Shown here: in pieces, positions 50,847 to 60,345 of the stretch | Position numbering within the stretch: the stretch's first letter is position 1 | How the letters are laid out: every line of letters begins with the position of its first letter | Origin: an uncultured Clostridia bacterium | Lineage (GTDB): Bacteria > Bacillota > Clostridia > Christensenellales > CAG-138 | Reading direction: 5' to 3' | Assembly (NCBI GenBank): GCA_947168855.1 | Contig: CAMVNO010000001.1 | Coordinates: 1-64,000 of the forward strand | Length of the DNA: 64,000 bases | The notes under the pieces: generated by a model | Seen by the model: only the letters and a program-made list of their open reading frames with translations | Database searches by the model: none | What the model was told of the DNA's origin: nothing | Program-made: the position numbers and the translations under genes

Positions 50847-53477
50847 ATGACGAAAAAGTTTGTATATCTGTTCAGTGAAGGCAATGCGGAAATGCGCAAC
50901 CTGCTGGGCGGCAAGGGCGCGAACCTCGCCGAAATGACCAACCTCGGTCTTCCGGTCCCGCAGGGCTTTACGATCACGACCGAAGCGTGCACGCAGTATT
51001 ATGAGGACGGCCGCACGATCAATCCCGAGATCCAGGCGCAGATCATGGAATACATCGAGAAGATGGAAAAGATCACCGGCAAGAAGTTCGGCGACCACGA
51101 GAATCCGCTCCTCGTTTCCGTTCGTTCCGGCGCGCGCGCATCCATGCCGGGCATGATGGACACGATCCTGAACCTCGGTCTCAACGAAGAGGTCGTGGAG
51201 GTCATTGCGCAGAAGTCCAACAATCCCCGCTGGGCATGGGACTGCTACCGCAGATTCATCCAGATGTTCTCCGACGTCGTTATGGAAGTCGGCAAGAAGT
51301 ATTTCGAGGTTCTGATCGACCGCATGAAGGAACAGAAGGGCGTCAAGCAGGACGTCGATCTGACCGCGGACGACCTCAAGGAGCTTGCGAATCAGTTCAA
51401 GGCGGAATACAAAGAGAAGATCGGCGAAGATTTCCCGTCCGATCCGAAGGTACAGCTCTTTGAAGCGATCAAGGCCGTGTTCCGTTCCTGGGACAACCCG
51501 CGCGCAAACGTCTATCGCCGCGACAACGACATCCCGTATTCCTGGGGCACCGCTGTCAACGTGCAGTCGATGGCGTTCGGCAACATGGGCGACGACTGCG
51601 GCACGGGCGTTGCGTTCACGCGTGACCCGGCGACCGGCGAAAAGGGCCTGTTCGGCGAGTTCCTGACCAACGCGCAGGGCGAAGACGTCGTTGCGGGCGT
51701 CCGCACGCCGATGCACATCGCCGAGATGGAGCAGAAATTCCCCGAAGCGTTCAAGCAGTTCAACGAGGTCTGCAAGATCCTCGAAGGTCACTATCGCGAC
51801 ATGCAGGACATGGAGTTCACCGTTGAGCACGGCAAGCTGTACATGCTGCAGACCCGTAACGGTAAGCGTACCGCAAAGGCGGCGCTGAAGATCGCGTGCG
51901 ACCTCGTCGACGAGGGCATGCGCACCGAGCAGGAAGCAGTCGCGATGATCGACCCGAGAAACCTCGACACGCTGCTGCATCCGCAGTTCGACGCGAAAGC
52001 GATCAAGGCGGCTAAGCCGATCGCGAAGGCGCTTGCGGCGTCTCCCGGCGCGGCATGCGGCAAGATCGTCTTCTCCGCAGAAGACGCCAAGGCGTGGAAA
52101 GCACGCGGCGAAAAGGTCCTTCTCGTTCGTCTTGAAACCTCTCCCGAGGACATCGAAGGCATGAAGGCGGCGCAGGGCATCCTGACCGTTCGCGGCGGCA
52201 TGACGTCCCACGCGGCGGTTGTCGCGCGCGGCATGGGCACCTGCTGCGTCTCCGGCTGCTCCGAGATCGCCATGGACGAGGAGAACAAGCGCTTCGTTCT
52301 CGCGGGTAAGGAATTCCACGAGGGCGACTGGCTGTCCATCGACGGTTCCACCGGCTGTATCTACGACGGCATCATTCCGACCGTCGACGCCGAGATCGCA
52401 GGCGAATTCGGCCGCATCATGGGCTGGGCGGACAAGTTCAGACGGCTTTCCGTCCGCACCAACGCCGACACCCCGCGCGACGCGAAGAAAGCGCGTGAGC
52501 TCGGCGCGGAGGGCATCGGTCTCTGCCGCACGGAGCATATGTTCTTTGACGGCGACCGCATTGCGGCGATCCGTGAAATGATCTGCTCCGACACCGTGGA
52601 AGAGCGTGAGAATGCGCTCAACAAGCTGCTCCCGATGCAGCAGGGCGACTTTGAAGCGATCTATGAGGCAATGGAAGGCTATCCGGTCGTCATTCGCTTC
52701 CTGGATCCGCCGCTTCACGAGTTCGTTCCGACCGAGGAAGCGGACATCGAACTGCTCGCCAAGGCGCAGGGCAAGACCGTTGAGCAGATCAAGACGATCA
52801 TTGCGGGTCTCCACGAGTTCAACCCGATGATGGGTCACCGCGGCTGCCGCCTGACCGTCACGTATCCGGAAATCGCGAAGATGCAGACCAAGGCTGTCAT
52901 TCGCGCCGCGATCAACGTGCAGAAGAAGCATCCGGAATGGAAGATGGAACCCGAGATCATGATCCCGCTCGTCGGCGAACCCAAGGAGTTCCGTTTTGTA
53001 CGCGACATCGTCGTAGCGGTTGCGGACGAAGAGATCAAGGCGTCCGGCGTTGCGCTCAAGTATGAGGTCGGCACCATGATCGAGATCCCGCGCGCATGTC
53101 TCACGGCGGATGAGATCGCGAAGGATGCGGAGTTCTTCTGCTTCGGCACGAACGACCTGACCCAGATGACGTTCGGCTTCAGCCGTGACGACGCGGGCAA
53201 GTTCCTGACCTCGTACTATGACACCAAGATCTATGAGTCCGATCCGTTTGCGCGTCTCGACCAGAACGGCGTCGGCAAGCTCATGAAGATGGCTGTCAAG
53301 CTCGGCAAGGAAGCAAGACCGGACCTCGAGCTCGGTATCTGCGGCGAACACGGCGGCGATCCGTCCTCCGTGGAATTCTGCCACGAGATCGGTCTCGACT
53401 ACGTTTCCTGCTCGCCGTTCCGCGTACCGATCGCACGTCTTGCGGCGGCACAGGCAGCGATTAAGGAAGCAAAATAA
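50847..53477 (+). CDS. ppdK: Pyruvate, phosphate dikinase
   Basis: 876 aa from ATG 50847 after TAGGAGG. ATP-grasp N-terminal domain (LLGGKGANLAEMTNLGLPVPQGFTI), the swivelling domain with catalytic His455 in GGMTSHAAVVARGMG (same number as in Clostridium symbiosum), and the C-terminal PEP-binding barrel with CFGTNDLTQMTFGFSRDD and the catalytic Cys in GICGEHGG. Reversibly makes ATP or PEP from pyruvate/PPi, a common glycolysis step in anaerobes. Monocistronic. Confidence 0.97.
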   Translation: MTKKFVYLFSEGNAEMRNLLGGKGANLAEMTNLGLPVPQGFTITTEACTQYYEDGRTINPEIQAQIMEYIEKMEKITGKKFGDHENPLLVSVRSGARASMPGMMDTILNLGLNEEVVEVIAQKSNNPRWAWDCYRRFIQMFSDVVMEVGKKYFEVLIDRMKEQKGVKQDVDLTADDLKELANQFKAEYKEKIGEDFPSDPKVQLFEAIKAVFRSWDNPRANVYRRDNDIPYSWGTAVNVQSMAFGNMGDDCGTGVAFTRDPATGEKGLFGEFLTNAQGEDVVAGVRTPMHIAEMEQKFPEAFKQFNEVCKILEGHYRDMQDMEFTVEHGKLYMLQTRNGKRTAKAALKIACDLVDEGMRTEQEAVAMIDPRNLDTLLHPQFDAKAIKAAKPIAKALAASPGAACGKIVFSAEDAKAWKARGEKVLLVRLETSPEDIEGMKAAQGILTVRGGMTSHAAVVARGMGTCCVSGCSEIAMDEENKRFVLAGKEFHEGDWLSIDGSTGCIYDGIIPTVDAEIAGEFGRIMGWADKFRRLSVRTNADTPRDAKKARELGAEGIGLCRTEHMFFDGDRIAAIREMICSDTVEERENALNKLLPMQQGDFEAIYEAMEGYPVVIRFLDPPLHEFVPTEEADIELLAKAQGKTVEQIKTIIAGLHEFNPMMGHRGCRLTVTYPEIAKMQTKAVIRAAINVQKKHPEWKMEPEIMIPLVGEPKEFRFVRDIVVAVADEEIKASGVALKYEVGTMIEIPRACLTADEIAKDAEFFCFGTNDLTQMTFGFSRDDAGKFLTSYYDTKIYESDPFARLDQNGVGKLMKMAVKLGKEARPDLELGICGEHGGDPSSVEFCHEIGLDYVSCSPFRVPIARLAAAQAAIKEAK

Positions 53478-53497
53478 TCCGATCGCATTCTGCAAAC

Positions 53498-53526
53498 AAA
53501 GCGTCTCCGTCACAGGGGACGCTTTT
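53498..53526 (+). terminator. Terminator of ppdK
   Basis: AAAGCGTCTCC / GGGGACGCTTT with T5, one T-G wobble. Confidence 0.88.
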
Positions 53527-53537
53527 TCGTTCCGCGC

Positions 53538-53566
53538 TTGCAAAAGGACCGGAGATGTGGTAAGAT
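53538..53566 (+). promoter_or_regulatory. Promoter of DUF512-der-plsY, 7 nt ahead of the ATG
   Basis: TTGCAA and TAAGAT with 17-bp spacing. The -10 ends at 53566 and the ATG is at 53573. Confidence 0.65.
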
Positions 53567-53572
53567 ATATTT

Positions 53573-54880
53573 ATGGAAATATGCGAAAAAGGACAACCGA
53601 TCACATTTGTGGAGCACGGGACGCCGGCGGAGAAAGCCGGGATCCTGCGGGGTGACGTCCTGTTTCGCATCAACGATACGCCGGTGCTCGACCTCGTCGA
53701 TTACGAGCATCTGACGGCGCGAAGAGCGCTGAAACTGGATCTGACAAGGCAGGGCGAACCGATCGTCGTCACGCTGTTCAAAGGCGAATATGAGCCTCTG
53801 GGGCTGTGTTTCGAGACCACGCTGATGAGCCGCATGATGACGTGCAGAAACCATTGCGTATTCTGCTTCATCGATCAGATGCCGAAGGGCGTCCGAAGCA
53901 GTCTGAACGTCAAGGACGACGACTGGCGCATGTCGTTTATCATGGGAAACTATGTGACGCTGACGAACGTAAATGACAGGGAGTTTCAGCGTATCATCGA
54001 CCGCCGCGTCAGTCCGCTTTATGTGTCCGTGCATGCGACCGATCCCGCGATCCGCACGAAGATCATGCGAAATCCCACGGCGGGACGTATTATGGAACGG
54101 CTGTCCGCGCTGAAGACCGCCGGATTGCGTTTTCACGCGCAGATCGTGCTGTGCCGCGGGCTGAACGACGGAGACGTACTGATGCGGTCGCTGTCCGATC
54201 TTTCGTCGCTTGCGCCGGCTTGCGCGTCCGTTGCGATCGTTCCGGTCGGCGTCACGAAATACCGCGAAGGACTGACCGAACTCGGGACCTTCGACACCGC
54301 ACAAAGCGCAGCGGTGATCGATGCGATCGAGCCGCTGCAGCGGGAATACCTCGAGCGGTTCGGCACACGGCTCGTGTTTTTATCCGACGAATGGTATCTG
54401 AACGCAGACCGCGCGCTTCCGGAGCCCGAAGCATACGAAGAATACGAACAGATCGAAAACGGCGTTGGGCTTTTGCGGATGTTTGAGGAAGATCTCCGCT
54501 ATGCGCTGGAGGACCGTGAGAAGCGCCGCACGCCGGGACGGTTTTCGATCGCGGGCGGGACGGCGGCGTATCCGTTCTTCCGGGATCTGTACCGAACGCT
54601 CGAACCCTTTGGAATCGCAACGGATCTGCATCCGATCCCGAACCGGTGGTTCGGCGGAAACGTGCATGTGGCGGGACTGGTGACCGGCAGCGATCTGCTG
54701 ACCGAGCTTTCCGGCAAAGCGCTTTCCGATCCGCTGCTCATTCCGAAGAACATGCTGCGCGAGACGGAGGACGTATTCCTGGACGGGATGACGCTTGCGG
54801 ACGTCGAATCCGCACTCGGCGTGTCGATCAGGACCTTTGCGGACGGAACGGAACTCATTTCTTGTTTGTTTGAGGAGTAA
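53573..54880 (+). CDS. DUF512 radical SAM protein with N-terminal PDZ
   Basis: 435 aa. PDZ-like domain (HGTPAEKAGILRGDVLFRINDTPV), radical SAM cysteines C91-x3-C95-x2-C98 (CRNHCVFCF), then DUF512 with PVGVTKYREGL and AGGTAAYPFF. The gene is nearly always upstream of der in Clostridia, which suggests a role in ribosome or RNA modification; reaction unknown. It starts 4 nt before der's ATG region and has no Shine-Dalgarno, see findings. Confidence 0.85.
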   Translation: MEICEKGQPITFVEHGTPAEKAGILRGDVLFRINDTPVLDLVDYEHLTARRALKLDLTRQGEPIVVTLFKGEYEPLGLCFETTLMSRMMTCRNHCVFCFIDQMPKGVRSSLNVKDDDWRMSFIMGNYVTLTNVNDREFQRIIDRRVSPLYVSVHATDPAIRTKIMRNPTAGRIMERLSALKTAGLRFHAQIVLCRGLNDGDVLMRSLSDLSSLAPACASVAIVPVGVTKYREGLTELGTFDTAQSAAVIDAIEPLQREYLERFGTRLVFLSDEWYLNADRALPEPEAYEEYEQIENGVGLLRMFEEDLRYALEDREKRRTPGRFSIAGGTAAYPFFRDLYRTLEPFGIATDLHPIPNRWFGGNVHVAGLVTGSDLLTELSGKALSDPLLIPKNMLRETEDVFLDGMTLADVESALGVSIRTFADGTELISCLFEE

Positions 54881-54883
54881 ACT

Positions 54884-56206
54884 ATGGCAAAACCTTTGGT
54901 AGCGATCGTCGGCAGACCGAACGTCGGCAAATCGACGTTATTCAACCGTTTGATCGGCAAGCGGATCTCCATCGTACAGGATACGCCGGGCGTCACGCGC
55001 GACCGGATTTACGGCGACGCGGAGTGGCTCGAGCATAAATTCACATTGATCGACACCGGCGGCATTGAACCCGCGAGCGAAGACAAGATTGCGGTACAGA
55101 TGCGCCGTCAGGCGGAGCTTGCGATCGAAACGGCTGACGTGATCGTGTTCCTGACCGACGGCAGAGACGGCATGACCGCGGCGGACAGGGAGGTCGCTTC
55201 CATGCTGCGACGCTCGAAAAAGCCGGTCGTGCTTGCCGTCAATAAGCTGGATGCGCCGAAATACCATGAGGCGATCTATGAGTTTTATGAGCTCGGGCTG
55301 GGCGAACCGTTCATTCTGTCTGCGGGACAGGGGATCGGACTCGGTGATCTTCTCGACGCGGTCTGCGCGCATTTCAGCGAGACGGAAAACGGCGAGGAAG
55401 ACAAGCGGATCCATATCGCGATCGTCGGCAAACCGAACGTCGGCAAATCCAGCCTGACCAACGCGATCCTCGGCGAGGAACGGGTGATCGTTTCGGACGT
55501 GCCGGGCACCACGCGCGACGCGATCGACACCCCGTTTGAAAAGAACGGGCGGCAGTACGTTTTGATCGACACCGCGGGCATCCGCAGAAAACGCGCGATT
55601 GAGGACGAAAGCATCGAACGGTACAGCGTGATCCGCTCGCTTGCGGCGGTTCGCCGCGCGGACGTCGTGCTGTTTGTGTGCGACGCCGAACAGGGATTGT
55701 CCGAGCAGGACGTCAAGATTGCGGGCTTTGTGCATGAGGAGGGGAAGCCGTCCGTTGTGATCGTAAACAAGTGGGATCTGATCGAAAAGGACACCCATAC
55801 CATGGACAAATTCAAGAAGGACATGGAAACGGATCTGGCGTTTATGAATTATGTGCCGTTCCTTTTCATCAGCGCAAAGAGCGGACAGCGCGTGCATAAG
55901 GTCCTTGAATACGTCGAAGAGGCGTACGCGCAGAGCACCCGCCGGATCCCCACCGGCATGCTGAACGACGTGCTGAACGAGGCTGTTTCGATGTCGGAAC
56001 CGCCGACGCAGAACGGCAGAAGACTGAAGCTGTTCTACGCCACGCAGGTTGCCGTTCAGCCGCCGACGTTCGTGATCTTTGTCAACGATTCCGCGCTGGT
56101 GCATTTTTCCTATGAGCGGTATCTGGAGAACTATTTCCGAAAGACCTTCGGATTCTCGGGCACGCCGATCCGGATCCTGTTCCGGAATCGGTCAAAGGAG
56201 GAATGA
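54884..56206 (+). CDS. der: Ribosome-assembly GTPase Der (EngA)
   Basis: 440 aa. Two tandem GTPase domains: G1 GRPNVGKST and [10 protein letters not shown]3 DTGGIE and DTAGIRRK, G4 NKLD and NKWD, then a KH-like C-terminus. Essential 50S assembly factor. Overlaps plsY by 4 nt (ATGA). Confidence 0.97.
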   Translation: MAKPLVAIVGRPNVGKSTLFNRLIGKRISIVQDTPGVTRDRIYGDAEWLEHKFTLIDTGGIEPASEDKIAVQMRRQAELAIETADVIVFLTDGRDGMTAADREVASMLRRSKKPVVLAVNKLDAPKYHEAIYEFYELGLGEPFILSAGQGIGLGDLLDAVCAHFSETENGEEDKRIHIAIVGKPNVGKSSLTNAILGEERVIVSDVPGTTRDAIDTPFEKNGRQYVLIDTAGIRRKRAIEDESIERYSVIRSLAAVRRADVVLFVCDAEQGLSEQDVKIAGFVHEEGKPSVVIVNKWDLIEKDTHTMDKFKKDMETDLAFMNYVPFLFISAKSGQRVHKVLEYVEEAYAQSTRRIPTGMLNDVLNEAVSMSEPPTQNGRRLKLFYATQVAVQPPTFVIFVNDSALVHFSYERYLENYFRKTFGFSGTPIRILFRNRSKEE

Positions 56207-56880
56207 GCCCCGAAATGATCGGAGAATGGAACGCCGTTGCGATTGCCGTGATCGCCTTAATCGGGTATCTTGTCGGGAACTTCCAGACCGCGCTGATCAT
56301 CAGCCGTCTGAAGTTCCGCGATGACGTGCGCCTTTACGGAAGCGGCAATGCGGGCACGACCAACATGGTACGTGTATACGGAAAAAACTACGGCATCCTG
56401 ACCTTTATCGGTGACGCCGGGAAATGCGTTGCCGCGTTTTTCGCCGGCAGACTGCTCGGCGGGTGGTTTCCGATCAATCCGTCTGATCCCGCCGTTTCCG
56501 TTTTGCTCGGCGGATACATCGCAAGCGCAAGCGCCGTATTCGGGCATTGCTATCCGGTTCTTTTCGAATTCCGGGGCGGAAAGGGCGCGGCGTCAGCATA
56601 TGCCATGACGTGGTGCCTGTGCTGGCAGGCGGCGCTTGTTTCGACCGTCATCGCGATCGTCATCTTTCTTGCCTGGAAGCGCGTTTCTCTCGTTTCGATC
56701 CTGACGGCGATCTCGTATCTCATCTGCACCTATATCGTGTGGGCGACGGGACATGCGGACAAATACCTGCTGTTCTTCGTCGCGCCTGTCGTGCTTCTGC
56801 TTCTGATCCGGCATAAGGACAACATCAAACGATTGCTGAAAGGGGAAGAGAAAGCGATCTCCTCCGGCGACAAGCGCTAA
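56203..56880 (+). CDS. plsY: Acyl-phosphate:glycerol-3-phosphate acyltransferase PlsY
   Basis: 225 aa with about five membrane helices. Family motifs [16 protein letters not shown] and [12 protein letters not shown]. Makes lysophosphatidate, the substrate of the PlsC-type enzyme at 498. Ends 4 nt into the convergent sigF stop; no terminator visible between them. Confidence 0.93.
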   Translation: MSPEMIGEWNAVAIAVIALIGYLVGNFQTALIISRLKFRDDVRLYGSGNAGTTNMVRVYGKNYGILTFIGDAGKCVAAFFAGRLLGGWFPINPSDPAVSVLLGGYIASASAVFGHCYPVLFEFRGGKGAASAYAMTWCLCWQAALVSTVIAIVIFLAWKRVSLVSILTAISYLICTYIVWATGHADKYLLFFVAPVVLLLLIRHKDNIKRLLKGEEKAISSGDKR

Positions 56881-57581
56881 TCCTGCATCCTGTTCCGCAG
56901 TGCGGACAGGATCTTTTTTTCGAGCCGCGAGACCTGCACCTGCGAGATGCCGAGCACGCGTCCGACCTCCGACTGCGATTTCTCTTCCCGATATCGGAGA
57001 CGCACCAAAAGACGCTCCCGCTCAGTAAGGCCCTGCATGGCCGCTCTGAGCGAGAGTCTGTATAAAGACTGTTCTTCTTCGCTGTTCTCACCGATCCGGT
57101 CAAAGCGGTTGCCGCTTCCGTCCGGCATCGGCTCATCGAGCGAGCCGATCGGAGTGTCGCTTGCGAGCGCCGCGGCAAGCTCTTCGCGGGATGCATGCAG
57201 CTGCTCCGCAAGCGCGTCGATCGTCAGGTCCGGGTTGTTCTGCAGTTCCTGACGCACCTTCAGCGCAAGCGATTTCGCGCTTCTTGAGAATTTGATCATG
57301 CCGTCGTCGCGCAGAAAGCGTCGGATCTCTCCGGCGATCAGGGGAACGGCATAGGTCGAGAAACAGACATGATAGGAAGGATCGAATTTGCGGATGGATT
57401 TCAGAAGCCCGATCGAACCGAGCTGTCTCAGATCTTCCGGATCAAGTCCGCTGTGCCGGTATCGTTTCGCTATCGTATAGACAAGCGGAAGATTGTCCTT
57501 TAGAAGCTGCTGCTCCGCTTCCGCGTCGCCGCTTTGCGCGCGCCGGATCAACGCCGTAAAGGCGTCGTGATCAGTTTGCAT
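56877..57581 (-). CDS. sigF: Sporulation sigma factor F
   Basis: 234 aa. Regions 2 (NLPLVYTIAKRYRHSGLDPEDLRQLGSIGLLKSIRKFDP), 3 (MIKFSRSAKSLALKV) and 4 (LTERERLLVRLRYREEKSQSEVGRVLGISQVQVSRLEKKIL). First forespore-specific sigma. Last gene of spoIIAA-spoIIAB-sigF, overlapping spoIIAB by 11 nt, so it is made with its anti-sigma. Confidence 0.95.
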   Translation of the reverse strand: MQTDHDAFTALIRRAQSGDAEAEQQLLKDNLPLVYTIAKRYRHSGLDPEDLRQLGSIGLLKSIRKFDPSYHVCFSTYAVPLIAGEIRRFLRDDGMIKFSRSAKSLALKVRQELQNNPDLTIDALAEQLHASREELAAALASDTPIGSLDEPMPDGSGNRFDRIGENSEEEQSLYRLSLRAAMQGLTERERLLVRLRYREEKSQSEVGRVLGISQVQVSRLEKKILSALRNRMQD

Positions 57582-57999
57582 GGCGGATACGCTTCCGCAT
57601 CGTCACGGTTGTGCCTTTGCCGAGTTCGGACTGCACGTCCACCGAATCCATAAACGCTTCCATGACGGAAAAGCCCATTCCGGATCGTTCCAGTTCCGGT
57701 TTCGTGGTGAAGAACGGCTTTCGCGCGAGTTCGATATCGCCGATCCCGCAGCCGTCGTCTCTTACGATCACGGTCAGATCGTCGTTTTCAATCTCCATCT
57801 GCATCGTTACGACACATTCGCAGTTCTGGTCATATCCGTGGATGATCGCGTTCGTGACGGCTTCCGAGACTGCCGTCCGAATATCCGACAGCTCTTCGAT
57901 CCCGGGGTTCATCTGCGCGGCAAAGGCGGCTGCGGCGGCACGGGCAAAGCTCTCGTTGCCGGAGAGAGATAAAAAGCGGACTTCCATTTCGTTGTGCAT
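57571..57999 (-). CDS. spoIIAB: Anti-sigma F factor SpoIIAB
   Basis: 142 aa. HATPase kinase: N-box ELSDIRTAVSEAVTNAIIHGY, G1 VRDDGCGI, G2 ERSGMGFSVMEAFMD. It binds sigma F and phosphorylates SpoIIAA. Follows spoIIAA by 11 nt. Confidence 0.95.
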   Translation of the reverse strand: MHNEMEVRFLSLSGNESFARAAAAAFAAQMNPGIEELSDIRTAVSEAVTNAIIHGYDQNCECVVTMQMEIENDDLTVIVRDDGCGIGDIELARKPFFTTKPELERSGMGFSVMEAFMDSVDVQSELGKGTTVTMRKRIRHAN

Positions 58000-58010
58000 A
58001 TCGTGCCTCC

Positions 58011-58316
58011 TTACTGCCTTTCTACGATCGCATACAGCCCCGACATCCGGAAGATACGGTCCACCGATGCGTTCATGCCCTTGACGATCAGTCTGCCGCC
58101 TCGCATCGACAGCTTTCTGAACCTGCCGAGAATGACGCCGAGTCCGGCGCTGTCCATAAAGCTCATACCGCTCAGGTCCAGAACAAGCTCATGGACCGTG
58201 ACGTCCCGCAGCAGCGTATCCAGCATGATGCGCGTCTGCTCGGCGCTGTGATGGTCCAGTTCGCCGGACAGCTGAACCGAAAGCCGCGGTCCGCGTTTCT
58301 GTGCATTCAATTCCAT
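58011..58316 (-). CDS. spoIIAA: Anti-anti-sigma factor SpoIIAA
   Basis: 101 aa STAS domain. LDLSGMSFMDSAGLGVILG contains the serine phosphorylated by SpoIIAB. Unphosphorylated protein frees sigma F. Ribosome site GGAGGTGG. Confidence 0.95.
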   Translation of the reverse strand: MELNAQKRGPRLSVQLSGELDHHSAEQTRIMLDTLLRDVTVHELVLDLSGMSFMDSAGLGVILGRFRKLSMRGGRLIVKGMNASVDRIFRMSGLYAIVERQ

Positions 58317-58345
58317 AGTTCCACCTCCGATTCTGGTACAAATCT

Positions 58346-58374
58346 ATATACGACGAACAGCCGCCGCATCCTTT
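58346..58374 (-). promoter_or_regulatory. Candidate sigma-H promoter of the spoIIA operon
   Basis: Minus strand AAAGGATGC and GTCGTATAT, 11-bp spacing, fits RnAGGAwWW-N11/12-RnnGAATww with one change in the -10 core (GTAT for GAAT). spoIIA is a sigma-H target in Bacillus. Confidence 0.5.
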
Positions 58375-58399
58375 TGAGAAAAAGGACAAGCTTCGGCGG
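58361..58399. repeat. Inverted repeat between spoIIAA and the solute-binding-like gene
   Basis: CCGCCG and CGGCGG with inner CCTTTT and AAAAGG arms. It overlaps the -35 of the candidate sigma-H promoter. Confidence 0.5.
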
Positions 58400-58431
58400 T
58401 TACGGAAAGGTTTTGTCGAATAGACTTTTGT

Positions 58432-59403
58432 ATGAAGATTTTCAGGGTACTGCTGTGCATCGGCATGATTTGCTTTCTGGTTCTGTCTCCGAAAGCGCTT
58501 ACGGAAGGAGCGCAGAAAACTTTTGTCGATACGCGCTTCGTCCGGAAAACGGATCGCTACAAGGGCTCGATCGTCATATATCACATTGTACGGCACAGAC
58601 CGTATTCCGGCAGTCTCTCGCAATGGCTCAAAACACGCGCGCAGGCGTATGAAAAGAAGCACAAGGGTACATATATCGAAATCGAAGGCATGGACGAGCA
58701 GCATTTCTATGAACGGATCGAGAGTGGAAGACTGCCGGATGCGTATTCGTTCTTTTCCGGAACGCTCTACAGGGATCGGCTCAGGGAGATCGACGACCTG
58801 CTGTTCCCTTACCGGGAAGGGCTGTTTCAGACGGACAGATGCGTTCCGTACTGTTATACGGGATATGTGAAACTGCTGAAAACACCCGACGGCAGCGGCG
58901 AACGGGTCTATTATGCCGACGATCTGCTGGCGGCAAGAAACAACGGGGGAGAGAACGCCGTGACGGAGGAGCGGGCGGATATTCTCTGTCTGGATCTGCG
59001 GCGCGCAGGTGATCTGATCCGGTATCGGGACGGGTTTACGCTGGCGGCAATGGAACCGATCGACGGATTTACGGACGCCGTCTGCTGGATGGGGATAGAT
59101 CGTGATACGGACGAAAGAAAATCCGCGGTGATTCTGGATTTCCTGTCGTTCCTGATTGAACCGGAATCCCAGCAGACGCTGAACGCGCTCGGGCTGATGT
59201 CGGTTCGTTCGGACGTGAAAAATACGCCTCCGGAACCAGGACTAAAGCGCGTGTTTCATGCATATGATACGCTCGTTACCGTCGATCCTTTCCTGTGGAA
59301 TACGGTATATGATACGCTCATCGAAGACGCGGCTCTGTCGCGTAAAGGAGATACACAAGCGCATGAGCGCTTTGTAAATCGATTGCGGGAATGTTGCAGA
59401 TAG
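58432..59403 (+). CDS. Secreted extracellular solute-binding-like protein, orphan
   Basis: 323 aa. N-terminal hydrophobic signal (MKIFRVLLCIGMICFLVLS) without an obvious lipobox, then a family 1 solute-binding pattern (WLKTRAQAYEKKHKGTYIEIEG, ESGRLPDAYSFFSG). No permease or ATPase gene is near. The domain for the C-terminal lobe is short, so the length is below the usual 400-450 aa. Upstream is TAGACT 6 nt before the ATG; no Shine-Dalgarno and no clear -35. Could be a sporulation or envelope protein that reuses the fold. Confidence 0.6.
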   Translation: MKIFRVLLCIGMICFLVLSPKALTEGAQKTFVDTRFVRKTDRYKGSIVIYHIVRHRPYSGSLSQWLKTRAQAYEKKHKGTYIEIEGMDEQHFYERIESGRLPDAYSFFSGTLYRDRLREIDDLLFPYREGLFQTDRCVPYCYTGYVKLLKTPDGSGERVYYADDLLAARNNGGENAVTEERADILCLDLRRAGDLIRYRDGFTLAAMEPIDGFTDAVCWMGIDRDTDERKSAVILDFLSFLIEPESQQTLNALGLMSVRSDVKNTPPEPGLKRVFHAYDTLVTVDPFLWNTVYDTLIEDAALSRKGDTQAHERFVNRLRECCR

Positions 59404-59406
59404 GTG

Positions 59407-59435
59407 TTGTGCGATTCGTTCGGATTTGCTATAAT
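59407..59435 (+). promoter_or_regulatory. Promoter of murB, 7 nt ahead of the ATG
   Basis: TTGTGC and TATAAT with 17-bp spacing. The -10 ends at 59435 and the first in-frame ATG is 59442. Confidence 0.75.
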
Positions 59436-59441
59436 ACATAT

Positions 59442-60332
59442 ATGGATATAAATTGGGAAAGTATGGAATTGCCGGAATCCTTCGGCGCCGAACGGAATAT
59501 CCCCCTGTCCGAACTGACGAGCTTTCGCGTCGGCGGTGCGGCGCGGCTTGTGCTGCGTCCGAACTCCTATGAAGCGATCCGTGACGCGGTCGAATTCGCC
59601 GCGCGTCGGAATCTGCCGCTTGCGCTGCTCGGAAAAGGCACGAACATCCTTGCTTCCGATCACGGCTTCGACGGCTGCGTGATCCGGTTCGATACACCGC
59701 TGCATGACCCGATCTATCACGGAACGACGGTGATCGCGTGCTGCGGCACGTCGATGACGGCGCTTTCCCGCGAAACGGTCAAGCGCGGGCTGATGGGTAT
59801 GGAATGCCTGTGCGGAATCCCCGGCACGGTCGGCGGCGCGTGCGCCATGAACGCAGGCGCATACGGCGGCGAGATCCGGCAAATCCTGAAACGCATCCGT
59901 GTACTGAGAAACGGCCGGGACGAGTGGGTATCTGTTTCGGACGGCGATCTCGGGTATCGCAAAAGTGTTTTCTCGTTCCCGAACGCGATCGCGCTCGAGG
60001 CGGAATTCGAATTGAAAGAAGACGACGGAACGGCGGCCGAAACCATGCAGCGCTGCATGGAGAAACGACGTGAAAAGCAGCCGTTGGATCTGCCGTCCGC
60101 AGGAAGCACGTTCAAACGCCCGGAGGGGCATTTTGCTGGCGCGCTGATCGATCAATGCGGATTGAAAGGCTATACGATCGGCGGGGCGCAGGTGTCGGAA
60201 AAGCATGCCGGTTTCATTGTGAATATCGGCGGCGCAACAGAATCGGACATCTCATCGCTGATCGAGCATGTGCAGCGAACCGTTATGGAACGTACCGGCG
60301 TGATGCTGGAACCGGAAATCAAACGAATCTGA
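59442..60332 (+). CDS. murB: UDP-N-acetylenolpyruvoylglucosamine reductase
   Basis: 296 aa. FAD contacts TSFRVGGAARLVLRP and LLGKGTNILASDHGFDG, GIPGTVGGACAMNAGAYGGEI, then the catalytic SAGSTFKRPEGHFAGALIDQCGLKG, a type II MurB without the extra loop. Makes UDP-MurNAc. The start is either 59442 (leaderless) or ATG 59463 with GGGAAA nearby. Confidence 0.93.
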   Translation: MDINWESMELPESFGAERNIPLSELTSFRVGGAARLVLRPNSYEAIRDAVEFAARRNLPLALLGKGTNILASDHGFDGCVIRFDTPLHDPIYHGTTVIACCGTSMTALSRETVKRGLMGMECLCGIPGTVGGACAMNAGAYGGEIRQILKRIRVLRNGRDEWVSVSDGDLGYRKSVFSFPNAIALEAEFELKEDDGTAAETMQRCMEKRREKQPLDLPSAGSTFKRPEGHFAGALIDQCGLKGYTIGGAQVSEKHAGFIVNIGGATESDISSLIEHVQRTVMERTGVMLEPEIKRI

Positions 60333-60345
60333 AGGTGGTGCGGGT

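Noticed and set aside
50823..53543. Minus-strand reading frame of about 900 codons opposite ppdK
   Set aside because: It is fully antisense to a well-conserved enzyme; composition is Arg/Ala/Val/Asp-rich as in other GC-rich shadows, and no domain is visible.
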